From Nitrospiraceae bacterium (GTDB lineage: Bacteria; Nitrospirota; Nitrospiria; Nitrospirales; UBA8639), in assembly GCA_020632635.1 (NCBI GenBank), contig JACKFE010000001.1, positions 1-64,000 on the forward strand: 64,000 nucleotides of DNA, in the 5' to 3' direction. The stretch's first letter is position 1. Every line of letters begins with the position of its first letter. The position numbers and the translations under genes are program-made. This document shows positions 36,413 through 46,152 of the stretch, piece after piece. The notes beneath the pieces are model-generated. The model worked only from the letters and a program-made list of their open reading frames with translations, had not been told where the DNA came from and did no database searches.

Positions 36413-38182
36413 CTATGGTTCCTTGTCCCTCGTTATGTAATGGGTAATTCTACGGTCCGGCACATACGGTCCGGTCCAGTAGTTTTCGTTTTCTTTCCTT
36501 AACCGGCTCATGGCCGTACCGGTTGTATGCCGGAACACCAGCTCGCCGTTTTCCATCGCCCAAAAAGACTCATTGGGATGGCAGGCTTTTATAACGTTGC
36601 CAAACGCTCCCTTCTCCGCGGTCAGGGTGATATTACAAAGAAACGGGCCGTTGACCCGGCCGAATTTCCAAGAGCCGATCAGATCGAAATGAGTTTCCTC
36701 AGGAGGCAGGTGTTCTTCAACCAGGGGTCCGGTTTCTCCAGTGGCTTCGGAAGGCGGGGTGGGTCTGGTTCTCTGTTCCGGGATTGTTTCGCCGGTTGGG
36801 GGAGATGGTATTTGCGCTGGCTGGAAAACCGTTTCGGGAGCGGGCGGTGTGTCTCTTTCACTGGGTTGCTCCTCCTCTTGCCCAGGGGCAGGACGATCTC
36901 CCCCTTGGGCCGCAACCTCTCCTGGCGCCGGAGATTCCCCCGTTTCTTCCCCAGGGGAGAAATCACTCAGGTCTTCCGGTCCTTTAAATTGAGGCGGGGA
37001 CAAGGATTCCACGGATCGCGTAGCCGGCAGGTATTTGAGTCCGAGATCAATAATTCCAACGCTGATCGAATCAATCCAATCGGTTTGATTGAAATACCCG
37101 GCCGAGTCAATGACCAGTTTTTCTCGTTTCCCACGGTAGTCCAGACTGTAAAACCGGCGCTCTTTCAGGCCCGAATACTCGTTACTCTCTCCCGAAGTGG
37201 ACAACTGAGGCTGATAATAAAATTCGATCGGGCGGTTTTGCTTATCACGGATAATTTTTGTGGGGACAAAAGTGAGCGTCGCCTGGACCTGACCGTCCTT
37301 GTGAATGGAGCGAACGGATATGCGATGCTGACGACCGTCACGGCCCGTTTTGAACACCCCCGCCTCATCGCAAAAGATCGCCAGATCTTTCTGGCCTTTC
37401 ACGTCAACGGTGGAGATGGTAGATCGAAGACCCAGGAAAGCAAAAATTTCCTTATGCTTCTGATTTCGCCCCCAGCAGTGTTGAAGATTGTAATGGCGCG
37501 TTTGTGCCTGGGCCGTAAAGGAAAACGGTTTACCCAGTACGATTTTCCGGGGATATTGAGTGATCACGCTTGTCCTGATATCTGTTAATGCCTTTTGCCC
37601 TTTTTTGGTGCGCCAACGCTCCACATGCCCCGTGCTTTTGCCGTCCCACTCCATTTCGTACTGTCCGTACCGAAAGCTTTTTTGGTGTGTGATTTCCGAG
37701 AGCACGAAGATCGGCAGTCCACCCGGACCAGGCTCCACTTCTGGTGGAGGCGGGGGAACCGCTTCCTCTTCTTCCGGTTTTATCTGAATGCGAACTACGG
37801 GATTGGGCATTTCGAAATGCCCCTGGCGGGCAAGGAGAAGAAATGTGATCTGTGTGATGTCCCCCGGAATGGCCTCCTCACTGACGTTAAACTGCACATC
37901 AAAACTTCCAGTCCCTCCAGGGGGAATATCAGCCAAAATCTCAGGCGTGACTTTGGTCACCATTAGGGAGGGGGAATGCTCCATCAGCTCCATAAGGATA
38001 TTTTTTATCGGCTCTTTCCGGGAAATGTTTTTTATCTGAACCGGAATCGAGTTGCCAGTAGACCCGCGGTCTACCACGGCCTGCACCACCTGTTCCGCCC
38101 AAAGCCAATGAGGAGCAACCATGTTCACTGCGACTCCACCAAAGACCCAACATATGAAAAAACGAAGAAGAATCCTGGTCAT
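36413..38182 (-). CDS. Exported Pro-rich protein with C-terminal Inh/AprI-like domain, partner of the 1329-residue protein
   Basis: 589 residues from ATG 38182, preceded by AGGAGG and overlapping the upstream stop (ATGA). A signal peptide (FFICWVFGGVAVNMVAP) is followed by an Ig-like domain (NSIPVQIKNISRKEPIKNI, IPPGGTGSFDVQFNV), an acidic/Pro linker and a second beta-rich domain to about residue 415. A long Pro/Glu-rich linker leads to a ~70-residue end (LIGSWKFGRVNG, FLCNITLTAEKG, ACHPNESFW). That last part has the Trp/Cys spacing of AprI/Inh protease-inhibitor barrels. No enzymatic motif was seen. It was probably made together with the large protein to act in the envelope. Confidence 0.62.
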   Translation of the reverse strand: MTRILLRFFICWVFGGVAVNMVAPHWLWAEQVVQAVVDRGSTGNSIPVQIKNISRKEPIKNILMELMEHSPSLMVTKVTPEILADIPPGGTGSFDVQFNVSEEAIPGDITQITFLLLARQGHFEMPNPVVRIQIKPEEEEAVPPPPPEVEPGPGGLPIFVLSEITHQKSFRYGQYEMEWDGKSTGHVERWRTKKGQKALTDIRTSVITQYPRKIVLGKPFSFTAQAQTRHYNLQHCWGRNQKHKEIFAFLGLRSTISTVDVKGQKDLAIFCDEAGVFKTGRDGRQHRISVRSIHKDGQVQATLTFVPTKIIRDKQNRPIEFYYQPQLSTSGESNEYSGLKERRFYSLDYRGKREKLVIDSAGYFNQTDWIDSISVGIIDLGLKYLPATRSVESLSPPQFKGPEDLSDFSPGEETGESPAPGEVAAQGGDRPAPGQEEEQPSERDTPPAPETVFQPAQIPSPPTGETIPEQRTRPTPPSEATGETGPLVEEHLPPEETHFDLIGSWKFGRVNGPFLCNITLTAEKGAFGNVIKACHPNESFWAMENGELVFRHTTGTAMSRLRKENENYWTGPYVPDRRITHYITRDKEP

Positions 38183-41100
38183 GCGGCCTCCTCCAGGAGG
38201 AAAACGGACTGAACAGGTTGGGGGCCAGCTTTCAAACAAGCCTTGCCCGCATCGATCCCCTGGTGAATGGCCGGAGTTCTCGGCCATCCAAAGGGTCTCC
38301 CATGCCCTTGCCATGCGAGTTTATCCCTCAACCCATGAAGCCAATGCAGGATGCTTCCCAGTTGCATAGGACCGGGTCCTCCAAACAGTCTTTCACTGTT
38401 CAAGGCCGGTTCCAGGGCGCTACGGCGCTTTTCCAATTCTCTCACAATCGCCTTGGCCCGCCCTTCGCTGAATCCGGCTTCCATGAGTTTGTCCTGAATC
38501 GTACTCATATTTAAACTTTGGATTTTTTCGACGGTGGGGGCCATATCCTGATAGTGGATTAATTGATCGAACCGGCTCATGCGTCCATACAGAGGGTGTT
38601 TGACCATTTGAGGCCCATACCGAGCTCTCCAAAATTCTGCCAGCACCTCGTCCGCAGACTCGGGAATTTTGCCTTGAGGAAACGTGACCGTCGCCTCGAT
38701 AAGATTTTTGGGATCATTGGTGTAAGGGATACTACCCGCTTGCCGGAGGGTTGAGCTGGTGACGTTGCCCATATCATGATCGATGATCCACATCCGTCCC
38801 TGCCGGTCAAACAACACGTTGCGCATATGGCCGTCGGAATCCGCGACCCAGGCCTTCAGGGTCCGCTGGGCCGCATAATCCGACTTCACGGCTAGCAAAT
38901 CAAATTCATGCATCGCACCGAGTTCAATGAAATCGTCGACGGGACGCATGATGATGGCATATTCAAGTGGTTGGTCCGATTGCGTCAGCATCCGGCCTCC
39001 AATATTTTCCTGGTAGGTCACTTTGATATCAGGTTGCCGCAAACCGCGTGCGGCGGGAGTGTTGAGGCCCAGCTCCTTTGCCAGAACCGGAACCGCAACT
39101 TCCGCCTCCAAATCGTCCAAGCTCCCCAGTTTTTTCACCAAGAGCCGCCGGCCGCTCTCATCCTTAACCTCGAACAAGGGGTTGGCCCCTCCGGAGATTT
39201 GTGTGTAATGGCCTTTGCGGAATTGTTCCAGGACCCATTCGGCTTCATCCTCAAGGATGGGAAGCATGGCCTCCGTCTCCGGCGCGACGGTGCGAGCGAG
39301 CTCGAACAGGCGACGCGATTGCTGAGCGTTGAGGATAACCCCAACCTTCTCTTGCAGATAGGCGAGGCGGGCCGTATTAGTAGCCCCCAACTCCAGCTCC
39401 AGCCGCTGGGCGTCCTGATATAGTTCCAGCGCCTCATCGAGTTTATTGTTTAGTAACGCCTCGTCGGCCTGACGGATCACACTGCCGGAGTCGCCGGTAT
39501 ACTGTGCCGAATCGAAAAATGGTTGAAGGGCCTTTTCGGATTCTTCACCGATAGTTCTCAGATTTGCTACCCCGCCCATCCCTTTTCCGGGAACGCGCGC
39601 GCCTGCCCCCACTTCCAACCCTCCGGCGGCCACCCCGCTTCCAGGAGCCCCTCTGCCGGGAACGCCCGCTCCGGATTCGAGAACCAACGCTTGCGAGACT
39701 TTTTCACGGGCCTTTTCCACTTTTTGCGATACGGTTTTGAGACGCTCTACCGCCCGCTGGTTAAGGGTCTGGGCGGCAGTGGTCGCCCGCTCCAGTTCGG
39801 CCACGTCGCCGCTTCTCATGGCGGAGACGGATCCTCCCAGGGCGTGTTCGATGGCGTCGTCGGTATTCTGCGGGATATTGTGGACAATCCCGGATTTCGC
39901 GCTCACCGTTTCCGCAAGTTCGTCAATGCGCTGGCTGATAGTCTCGGCAAAGGGGTCCACACTACTGGGGCCGGCTCCCTGAACGGTCCTAGCCGGCGGG
40001 GGCGGGGACTTCAATTGGCGGTTGACGTCCATGATCTCATCCATGGCCTTATTAGCGATCTCGATTTCCCGTTGGCGCCGGGCTATCTCTTCGGCCAAGC
40101 CTTCCAGCCTCCGGGCCACGCGGTTGAGTTCCACTCCTCTTTCTATAAATGCCGCCCGTAACTGATGCGGGACTTCAAACTCCATGATGAGATCCACCAG
40201 CAACACGGCTCCCGGGATTCCCGACTCGGCCGCCAGATGGTGCGCCCCGCCCCAGAGCAACATTAGAGCGGCAAATTTTGTCGTTCCAAGACCGGCTTGC
40301 ATTCCCTTGACCCCCAGCCAGCTCAGGCCCTGTACCATGCGACTGCTGTGGGCGGCACCTGCTTCGCCCATTTTTTCTAATGCGAGGACAAGATTGGGTG
40401 AACTGGCCAGTCTTTTCTGAATATAGGCCATCAATCGATAGTCCGAGAGACGGGTGCTCAGATTGGCCAGGCGCGGCGCCAGGTAGGAGGCCACCCGGTC
40501 ACGCGCCATCACCCATTTCCCTGCTTCCCGCAAGGCTGTGACCTGTTTGGGATTGACGAAGCCGGGCAACCACCTGCCGTTGACCTTGGTAAGAACCGTG
40601 TTGGCGGAGAAAAACGCGGCAATATTCCGCAGGCTCATGATGTCGCCCACCAATTCGTACCAATGATACGCCCCATCGATAGGCAGGTAGAAGGAGTTCC
40701 CGAATTCCTGATTGACATCCTGAACGAAATTAAAGGGATCGTCACTGACCAGAGCATTGAGAACCCCGAGTTCCGCGAACGCTTCCTTGACCTCGCGTAC
40801 CATTCGGCGGGACTGGGCCTCAGGAAGGGGGCTCTCCATCTTGGTATTGAGGATGATCGTTTCAGCCAATTGTTTGGGGGTCATTTTGGGAAGTTCCGTA
40901 AGTGGCAACCCGTTTTTGACCAATCGAATCATGATGTTGAGGGCTACCAGGTTCTGGGCGGCAGACATCTGAATCGTTCCAACACTCTCGGCCAGGGCAC
41001 CGGGAACATCGATACCGGGAAGCCCCGCCGTCAAAGCAATGGGCCCCAAACCGAAATAGGTGGCAAGGAATTCCGTGAAACCATCCCAATTGTTGTAACG

Positions 41101-42168
41101 GTCATTGACGTTAAACCCTCGGCCAGTCAGATATTCCTGAAACGCGGCCAAGGAAATTTTTCGCTCCCGGTCCAACTTATTGGCGACCTGTTTGAGCCAG
41201 TAGAGCTCCAGCTCCCGAAGTCTTTCGCGTCCCTTTTGATGATTGGGATATTGTTGAACCAAACGCCGAAGGGCTACCGTGGCCTTCAGCCTCTGAGTGC
41301 GCGCCGCCATAATCAGGGGTACATCAGGCGGGTTTGGAGTCGGGGAGGTTTGTTGCAGCCAGATTCTCCGGTCCAGGTTGTCTGCATCCGCCAGATAGGT
41401 CCGCGCCTGGAACCACAACGTGATATCTGGAATATCCCATTTGTTAAAATCGAATTCTTTCATCAATTTGATCAGTTCATGCTCCCCGTACCATTTGGCG
41501 GCATCGTATAGCTCGACCGTCAAAAACCATTCCTGATCCTCAAGGCGCTGAACCTCATCCGCAAGCCCCTTGCGCCGGTCGCCGCTTTTTTCAAGCTGAG
41601 CCTTGGTGCGTTCAAGTAGGCTGCGGTGAAGGCCCAGAGCCTCATCGATAAGTTTTTTCTGTTCGTCCTTCAGAACATTAGTCTGGCTGATCAGCTCCCG
41701 GCGCTTCCGGGCATTGTTGCTCAATACCTCTGCCTTCATCCTGGGACCTTCAGCCCCTGGTCCCTCCTCATATTCCAGCTCAAGTTTAAGGCGGCGCATC
41801 CATTGACCACGGAGATCCTCAATCTGTGCCGCATACCCTTCCAGATCCTTGGAAATTTCATCCAACCGTTGCTGGAACAGTTCCTTTTCGAGAACATTGT
41901 GCACCAGCCAGGTCCAGTAACCGTCGTCCGGAGTTTCCTCACAGGGCCAGGCCTGAATCACCAAAGTTTCCAGGCGTACACCCTCGACGAAAGACTCCTC
42001 TGTGGTGGGCTGGGAGGGAGTTTGCACCGTGCTGGAAGGATCTCCGGATATTGCAGGCTTGGGACAGGGGATACCTTGAGCTGAAGAGGAGAATGAGAGG
42101 AAAAAAACCACCAAAAAGGTCACAACTCGGAAACGCCACAAACAGACGGAGATGTTCCTAGGATGCAT
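38179..42168 (-). CDS. Giant exported coiled-coil protein with C-terminal kinase-fold-like domain
   Basis: 1329 residues. N-terminal signal peptide (VVTFLVVFFLSFSSSAQG), long coiled coil at about residues 85-230 (QRLDEISKDLEGYAAQIEDL), an amphipathic/hydrophobic region with LLWGGAHHLAAESG near 633, and a second coiled coil near 676-720. A Gly/Ala-rich linker leads to a domain from about 980 to 1190. That domain has a Lys strand (RRLLVKKLGSLDDLEAEVAV), an EYAIIMRPVDDFIE hinge, and DSDGHMRNVLFD followed by WIIDHDMGN. The last two match the catalytic loop and metal-binding Asp of HipA/PI3K/Fam20-like kinases. No family name is recognised. It overlaps the next gene's start by 4 bases. Confidence 0.62.
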   Translation of the reverse strand: MHPRNISVCLWRFRVVTFLVVFFLSFSSSAQGIPCPKPAISGDPSSTVQTPSQPTTEESFVEGVRLETLVIQAWPCEETPDDGYWTWLVHNVLEKELFQQRLDEISKDLEGYAAQIEDLRGQWMRRLKLELEYEEGPGAEGPRMKAEVLSNNARKRRELISQTNVLKDEQKKLIDEALGLHRSLLERTKAQLEKSGDRRKGLADEVQRLEDQEWFLTVELYDAAKWYGEHELIKLMKEFDFNKWDIPDITLWFQARTYLADADNLDRRIWLQQTSPTPNPPDVPLIMAARTQRLKATVALRRLVQQYPNHQKGRERLRELELYWLKQVANKLDRERKISLAAFQEYLTGRGFNVNDRYNNWDGFTEFLATYFGLGPIALTAGLPGIDVPGALAESVGTIQMSAAQNLVALNIMIRLVKNGLPLTELPKMTPKQLAETIILNTKMESPLPEAQSRRMVREVKEAFAELGVLNALVSDDPFNFVQDVNQEFGNSFYLPIDGAYHWYELVGDIMSLRNIAAFFSANTVLTKVNGRWLPGFVNPKQVTALREAGKWVMARDRVASYLAPRLANLSTRLSDYRLMAYIQKRLASSPNLVLALEKMGEAGAAHSSRMVQGLSWLGVKGMQAGLGTTKFAALMLLWGGAHHLAAESGIPGAVLLVDLIMEFEVPHQLRAAFIERGVELNRVARRLEGLAEEIARRQREIEIANKAMDEIMDVNRQLKSPPPPARTVQGAGPSSVDPFAETISQRIDELAETVSAKSGIVHNIPQNTDDAIEHALGGSVSAMRSGDVAELERATTAAQTLNQRAVERLKTVSQKVEKAREKVSQALVLESGAGVPGRGAPGSGVAAGGLEVGAGARVPGKGMGGVANLRTIGEESEKALQPFFDSAQYTGDSGSVIRQADEALLNNKLDEALELYQDAQRLELELGATNTARLAYLQEKVGVILNAQQSRRLFELARTVAPETEAMLPILEDEAEWVLEQFRKGHYTQISGGANPLFEVKDESGRRLLVKKLGSLDDLEAEVAVPVLAKELGLNTPAARGLRQPDIKVTYQENIGGRMLTQSDQPLEYAIIMRPVDDFIELGAMHEFDLLAVKSDYAAQRTLKAWVADSDGHMRNVLFDRQGRMWIIDHDMGNVTSSTLRQAGSIPYTNDPKNLIEATVTFPQGKIPESADEVLAEFWRARYGPQMVKHPLYGRMSRFDQLIHYQDMAPTVEKIQSLNMSTIQDKLMEAGFSEGRAKAIVRELEKRRSALEPALNSERLFGGPGPMQLGSILHWLHGLRDKLAWQGHGRPFGWPRTPAIHQGIDAGKACLKAGPQPVQSVFLLEEAA

Positions 42169-42716
42169 GTACCTGATCCTTACCTTGATTGCGGTCTCGC
42201 AAACATTTCATACTTTTTCAATCGGAAATCTCCCAGATACGCAAAGCCGGAAGTTTTGCGAGACTGAAAACAATCTCTACTTTCATACAAAGAAGCTCTT
42301 CGCCTAATCGAGTGAGTAGATTTATATCACCCTGAGCATGCAGATCAGGATGTTCAGCCGAGGGGAGCCCCTACATCATTCTTTCTATTAACACCCACGC
42401 CGTCATCCAGCACTTTTTCACTCGGAGTCAACAGAAGAACAAGTAACATCCCTCCCCTGCCAAATGCACTTATGATTTGAATTGAATTCAATATTTATAC
42501 CCATACGGTGTTTAAAAATTTACAGAATTTTGTGGTCTCTGTTACCAACGGTAGAGGACAATTACCCCAAATGGCTGAAAAGATTCGTTGCAAAACGCCA
42601 CAACGGAATTGCCGAGGAATGGGAAAAACCCAAGCAGAAAGTTTTAATGTCTGAGTCAAAACTGCAATACTATACTGAAGAAGGTTTTCAACCCCAGCAC
42701 CTGAGGGTTAGCGGAA
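42169..42716. other. Divergent intergenic region, AT-rich
   Basis: 548 bp between the giant exported protein and the divergent trypsin-like protease. A 162-codon plus-strand frame starting at 42482 runs into the protease gene in another frame and is not called; its first ~70 codons show no recognisable family. GAGGG about 9 bases before 42717 serves the protease. No operator or RNA element was recognised. Confidence 0.45.
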
Positions 42717-43589
42717 ATGGCAGGATGGATAGATCGATGGCGCGATGCCACCGTGGCAATCGGCCAAACACAGCAGGCGGAAATCCGGTACGCCAACGGA
42801 CGAGTGGTGCACAAAAAGTTGTTTATCGTCGTGGGCACAGGAGTGATTTTCGGTCTGCAGAACGATCCGTCCGAACCTCCTTGCCTCGTCACCGCCAAAC
42901 ATGTGTTTCGAGACAGCCACAATCACTGGGCTCCATCCCGCCTCCAACTCCGCTTTTCCTGGTTCGATGAAACACGGGTGAATCAATATTTTGGCATTGG
43001 GATTACCCTGAAACGAGGCGACACACAATATTGGATCGCGCATCCCAATGCCCAGGTGGACCTGGCCTGCCTGCCCCTTTCCCTAAGCAAACGACAAACA
43101 GGCCGGAGCACATTGCCACGCGTCCGGTTTGGGGACTTTGGCACAACCCAGGAAATTTATGAAGGCGCCTCCTTGATGCTGCTCGGCTATGCCGACCCGG
43201 TAGGACCCGACCTCCTTGCAAAGGCCCTAGTACGGCAGGGCATTGTCTCCTGGGTCTCGCCCACAAAACCTGAATCAACCTTATTCTGGATTGACGGACA
43301 TATCTTTCCTGGTAATAGCGGAGGGCCGGTGTTCAAAGTACCTGCCGGGATTGATCGTGATGGCCATTTTGCCACCCGTGGGGACATGTCGTTTGTAGGC
43401 ATTGTGACGCAGACGCGGATTCATCAAATTCCCCTCACCGCCGGAGGGCGTGAGATCGGGCTGACATTTGAACGCAAGAAAATCCCGGAAACGATCCTCT
43501 CCCAAAATTATACGGGGATTGGTCTGGCCGAACCGGCCGTTCGAGTTCAAGAATTACTCTCGACCGTAACCAAACGAAAAAAACGATAG
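42717..43589 (+). CDS. Trypsin-like serine protease
   Basis: 290 residues. The chymotrypsin-fold triad can be read as His in TAKHVF (near 60), Asp in AQVDLACL (near 115) and Ser in GNSGGP (near 202). No signal peptide or PDZ domain is present, so it may be cytoplasmic or released by other means; it resembles the trypsin-like peptidase domain proteins found in stress or phage-associated contexts. It is divergent from the two-gene exported system and 61 bp from the Usp gene, so it could share stress control with the latter. Confidence 0.82.
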   Translation: MAGWIDRWRDATVAIGQTQQAEIRYANGRVVHKKLFIVVGTGVIFGLQNDPSEPPCLVTAKHVFRDSHNHWAPSRLQLRFSWFDETRVNQYFGIGITLKRGDTQYWIAHPNAQVDLACLPLSLSKRQTGRSTLPRVRFGDFGTTQEIYEGASLMLLGYADPVGPDLLAKALVRQGIVSWVSPTKPESTLFWIDGHIFPGNSGGPVFKVPAGIDRDGHFATRGDMSFVGIVTQTRIHQIPLTAGGREIGLTFERKKIPETILSQNYTGIGLAEPAVRVQELLSTVTKRKKR

Positions 43590-43650
43590 CCGATGCCTTT
43601 TAGGGATCGGACTTCATGCTTGCTCACACATGGCAAAAGGAGAGCTCCCC

Positions 43651-44160
43651 ATGACGGTAAGAGGAAAGACATTTCTCGTTGGTGTGGAGGATTCGGACTC
43701 TTCCGTCCGAAGTGTCTCCTATGTAGCTGACATGATTGGAGCTCGTGAGGATTGTCAGATCGTCCTCCTCCACGTTCTCCCCCCGATTCCCCCTGAATTT
43801 TTGGAATTTGGTGGAGCCGAAGATCCGGCAACAGAGCAAAAGCTAGACGAGACCGTAAAGATGGACCAGGCTCGGTGGATCGAGGAGGCCAAAAAGGCCG
43901 CCGAGCCAATTGTGGAGAATGCCAAGATGATTCTGTATCGAATCGGTGTCTTGCCTAGCAGAGTCAGCGTCACCTTTTCTCAAACTATCCATCGCCCGGA
44001 TATTGTGCGTGAATTGCTGGAGACAGCACAGAAACAACATTGTGGCACCATCGTCGTTGGACGGGAATCCTACCCCAGCTTTCAGGAAATGTTTCACCAC
44101 CATATTGGGGAAGAGTTGGTGAAAAAAGGACAGGGCGTGGCCGTTTGGGTCATTGCATAA
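43651..44160 (+). CDS. Universal stress protein family protein
   Basis: 169 residues with one Usp alpha/beta fold: a first strand (FLVGVEDSDSSVRSVSYVAD), LLHVLPPIPPEF after beta-2, and a late GTIVVGRESYPSFQ block. The usual ATP-binding GxxGx9GS signature is not conserved, so it may not bind ATP. I choose ATG 43651, since AAGGAG lies 8 bases upstream; the frame could start 21 bases earlier without a ribosome site. It follows the protease by 61 bp. Confidence 0.78.
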   Translation: MTVRGKTFLVGVEDSDSSVRSVSYVADMIGAREDCQIVLLHVLPPIPPEFLEFGGAEDPATEQKLDETVKMDQARWIEEAKKAAEPIVENAKMILYRIGVLPSRVSVTFSQTIHRPDIVRELLETAQKQHCGTIVVGRESYPSFQEMFHHHIGEELVKKGQGVAVWVIA

Positions 44161-44270
44161 CGGTAAGAGCTGAGACCAGAGCGTCCATTTGATCGGCGGC
44201 GCTACCGTTCTGGCCAAATTGCAGCGGTCATTTGAGGGAACCACCGTAGCATGATCAAGAGGAGATTTTC

Positions 44271-46124
44271 GTGATAGAACACAGTCTTCAAGCAGTGAAT
44301 CTGTCTTCACTCAGTGACGGGAAGTTTTTCCCGTCTCCCGCCGCATGGGAGGATCAGGTCTTATATTTTTTACTGCTGGACCGTTTTTCGGATGGGCAGG
44401 AAAAGGGATATACAAGCAATGATGGAGCAATTGTCCGGCGAGGTTCCACTCCCGTCTTTCAGCCAATCGATGGGGGCAATGCCGAAGAATCCATTTGGAA
44501 AGCGGCGGGGCAGAACTTTTGTGGCGGGAACTTACATGGATTGACAAGTAAACTGGGATACCTTGAACGCCTTGGGGTGACCGCTATATGGATCAGTCCG
44601 ATTTTCAAACAGGTCTCATTTAAGGAAACGTATCATGGTTACGGCATTCAAAATTTTTTGGATGTCGATCCCCATTTTGGTAAACGAGATGATCTGAGAA
44701 CACTCGTCCGGACAGCTCACGCCCACGGCATCTACGTCATACTGGATATTATCCTGAACCACACGGGAGATGTCTTTCGCTACAACCCCAACCGCTATTG
44801 GACGGAACGGGATGGACAGACGGTCATGGATCCACGCTGGGATGGCCATCCCTATGATGTGCAAGGCTTCCATGATCAATTTGGGGAGCCGACCCTTCCC
44901 TTCCAACCACTCGACCTAACAGTTCATCCAGAGGCCTGGCCACATGGAGCCGTCTGGCCCATAGAATTTCAAGAGCCCGGGGTGTTTACGGGAAAGGGCC
45001 ACATTACCAATTGGGATTTTTCACCTGAATTTCTTGAAGGGGATTTCCTTGACCTGAAAAACATCCAACTCGGGTCCGGCGATGTGGATCAGTTTCAACC
45101 GTCGCCTGCCCTCAAAGCGTTGGCGGAGGTGTACAAATTCTGGATGGCCTTTGCGGACGTGGATGGGTATCGCGTTGATACCGTGAAGCATATGGATCTG
45201 GGGGCAAGCCGGTACTTCGCCTCGGTCATCCATGAATTTGCGCAATCAATCGGCAAAGAAAACTTTTACCTCATTGGCGAAATCACCGGGGGAAGAACCC
45301 GGGCTTTTCAGACATTGGAAACCACCGGGCTGGATGCCGCGCTGGGCATAGACGACATCCCGGACAAAATGGAATACCTGGTGAAGGGATACCGCAACCC
45401 GGAGGACTATTTCCAATTATTCCGAAATTCCATACTGGTGCAGAAGGAATCGCACGTCTGGTTTCGTAATCGGGTGGTCACTCTGTTCGACGATCACGAT
45501 CAAGTCAGAAAAGGACCGAACAAAGCCCGGTTTTGTGCCGGCCCGGATGGGCCATCCGGGCTGGTCAATGTGCTGGCACTGAACGCCCTCACGATGGGCA
45601 TCCCCTGTATATACTATGGCAGCGAACAGTATTTTGACGGTCACGGACCAAGCGATCAATTCATTCGGGAATGCATGTTCGGGGGAGAATTTGGAGCGTT
45701 TCAGAGCCATCACCGGCATTTCTTCAACGAAGAGAGTCATGCCTATCAGCAACTCGCGACGATCTTAGAACTCCGCCGGAAAAAGTTCGCATTGCGGCGG
45801 GGACGACAATATTTGCGAGAAATTTCCGGAAACGGAATTGACTTTGGCCTCCCACGCATGCTTGGCGGACAGATTCGTTCGGTGGTTCCCTGGTCCAGGA
45901 TTTTCAATGACCAGGAAATTCTCCTGGCCATCAACACCGATTATGCGTCGCCTCGTAGTGCCTGGGTCACCATTGATGACGGACTCCATCAGGTTGGCCG
46001 AACCCTGACCTGTCTCTATTCCACAAGTCCGGTACAGATTGGTCAGGAGACCACGGTTGAAGCAAGAAATGGAAAGGCCGTCGTCCTCACCCTCCCTGCA
46101 GGCGGGCTGGTTATCTATGAGTGA
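44271..46124 (+). CDS. GH13 alpha-amylase-family glycosidase
   Basis: 617 residues, start GTG 44271 preceded by AAGAGGAG. The (beta/alpha)8 barrel shows GH13 regions: DIILNHTGD, nucleophile Asp in GYRVDTVKH (near 303), acid Glu in LIGEITGG (near 336) and transition-state Asp in FDDHDQVR (near 408), with a C-terminal beta domain. No signal peptide, so it probably works on cytoplasmic glucans, maltodextrins or trehalose-type sugars. Substrate cannot be fixed from this. It sits alone on the plus strand, apart from the second GH13 enzyme at 55.5 kb. Confidence 0.9.
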   Translation: MIEHSLQAVNLSSLSDGKFFPSPAAWEDQVLYFLLLDRFSDGQEKGYTSNDGAIVRRGSTPVFQPIDGGNAEESIWKAAGQNFCGGNLHGLTSKLGYLERLGVTAIWISPIFKQVSFKETYHGYGIQNFLDVDPHFGKRDDLRTLVRTAHAHGIYVILDIILNHTGDVFRYNPNRYWTERDGQTVMDPRWDGHPYDVQGFHDQFGEPTLPFQPLDLTVHPEAWPHGAVWPIEFQEPGVFTGKGHITNWDFSPEFLEGDFLDLKNIQLGSGDVDQFQPSPALKALAEVYKFWMAFADVDGYRVDTVKHMDLGASRYFASVIHEFAQSIGKENFYLIGEITGGRTRAFQTLETTGLDAALGIDDIPDKMEYLVKGYRNPEDYFQLFRNSILVQKESHVWFRNRVVTLFDDHDQVRKGPNKARFCAGPDGPSGLVNVLALNALTMGIPCIYYGSEQYFDGHGPSDQFIRECMFGGEFGAFQSHHRHFFNEESHAYQQLATILELRRKKFALRRGRQYLREISGNGIDFGLPRMLGGQIRSVVPWSRIFNDQEILLAINTDYASPRSAWVTIDDGLHQVGRTLTCLYSTSPVQIGQETTVEARNGKAVVLTLPAGGLVIYE

Positions 46125-46152
46125 GCATCCTTCTCAAAGGCCAAATGAGGCT

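Noticed and set aside
42482..42970. 162-codon plus-strand frame ahead of the trypsin-like gene
   Set aside because: It overlaps the well-supported protease gene in another frame, has no ribosome site, and turns into Arg/Gly-rich shadow sequence.
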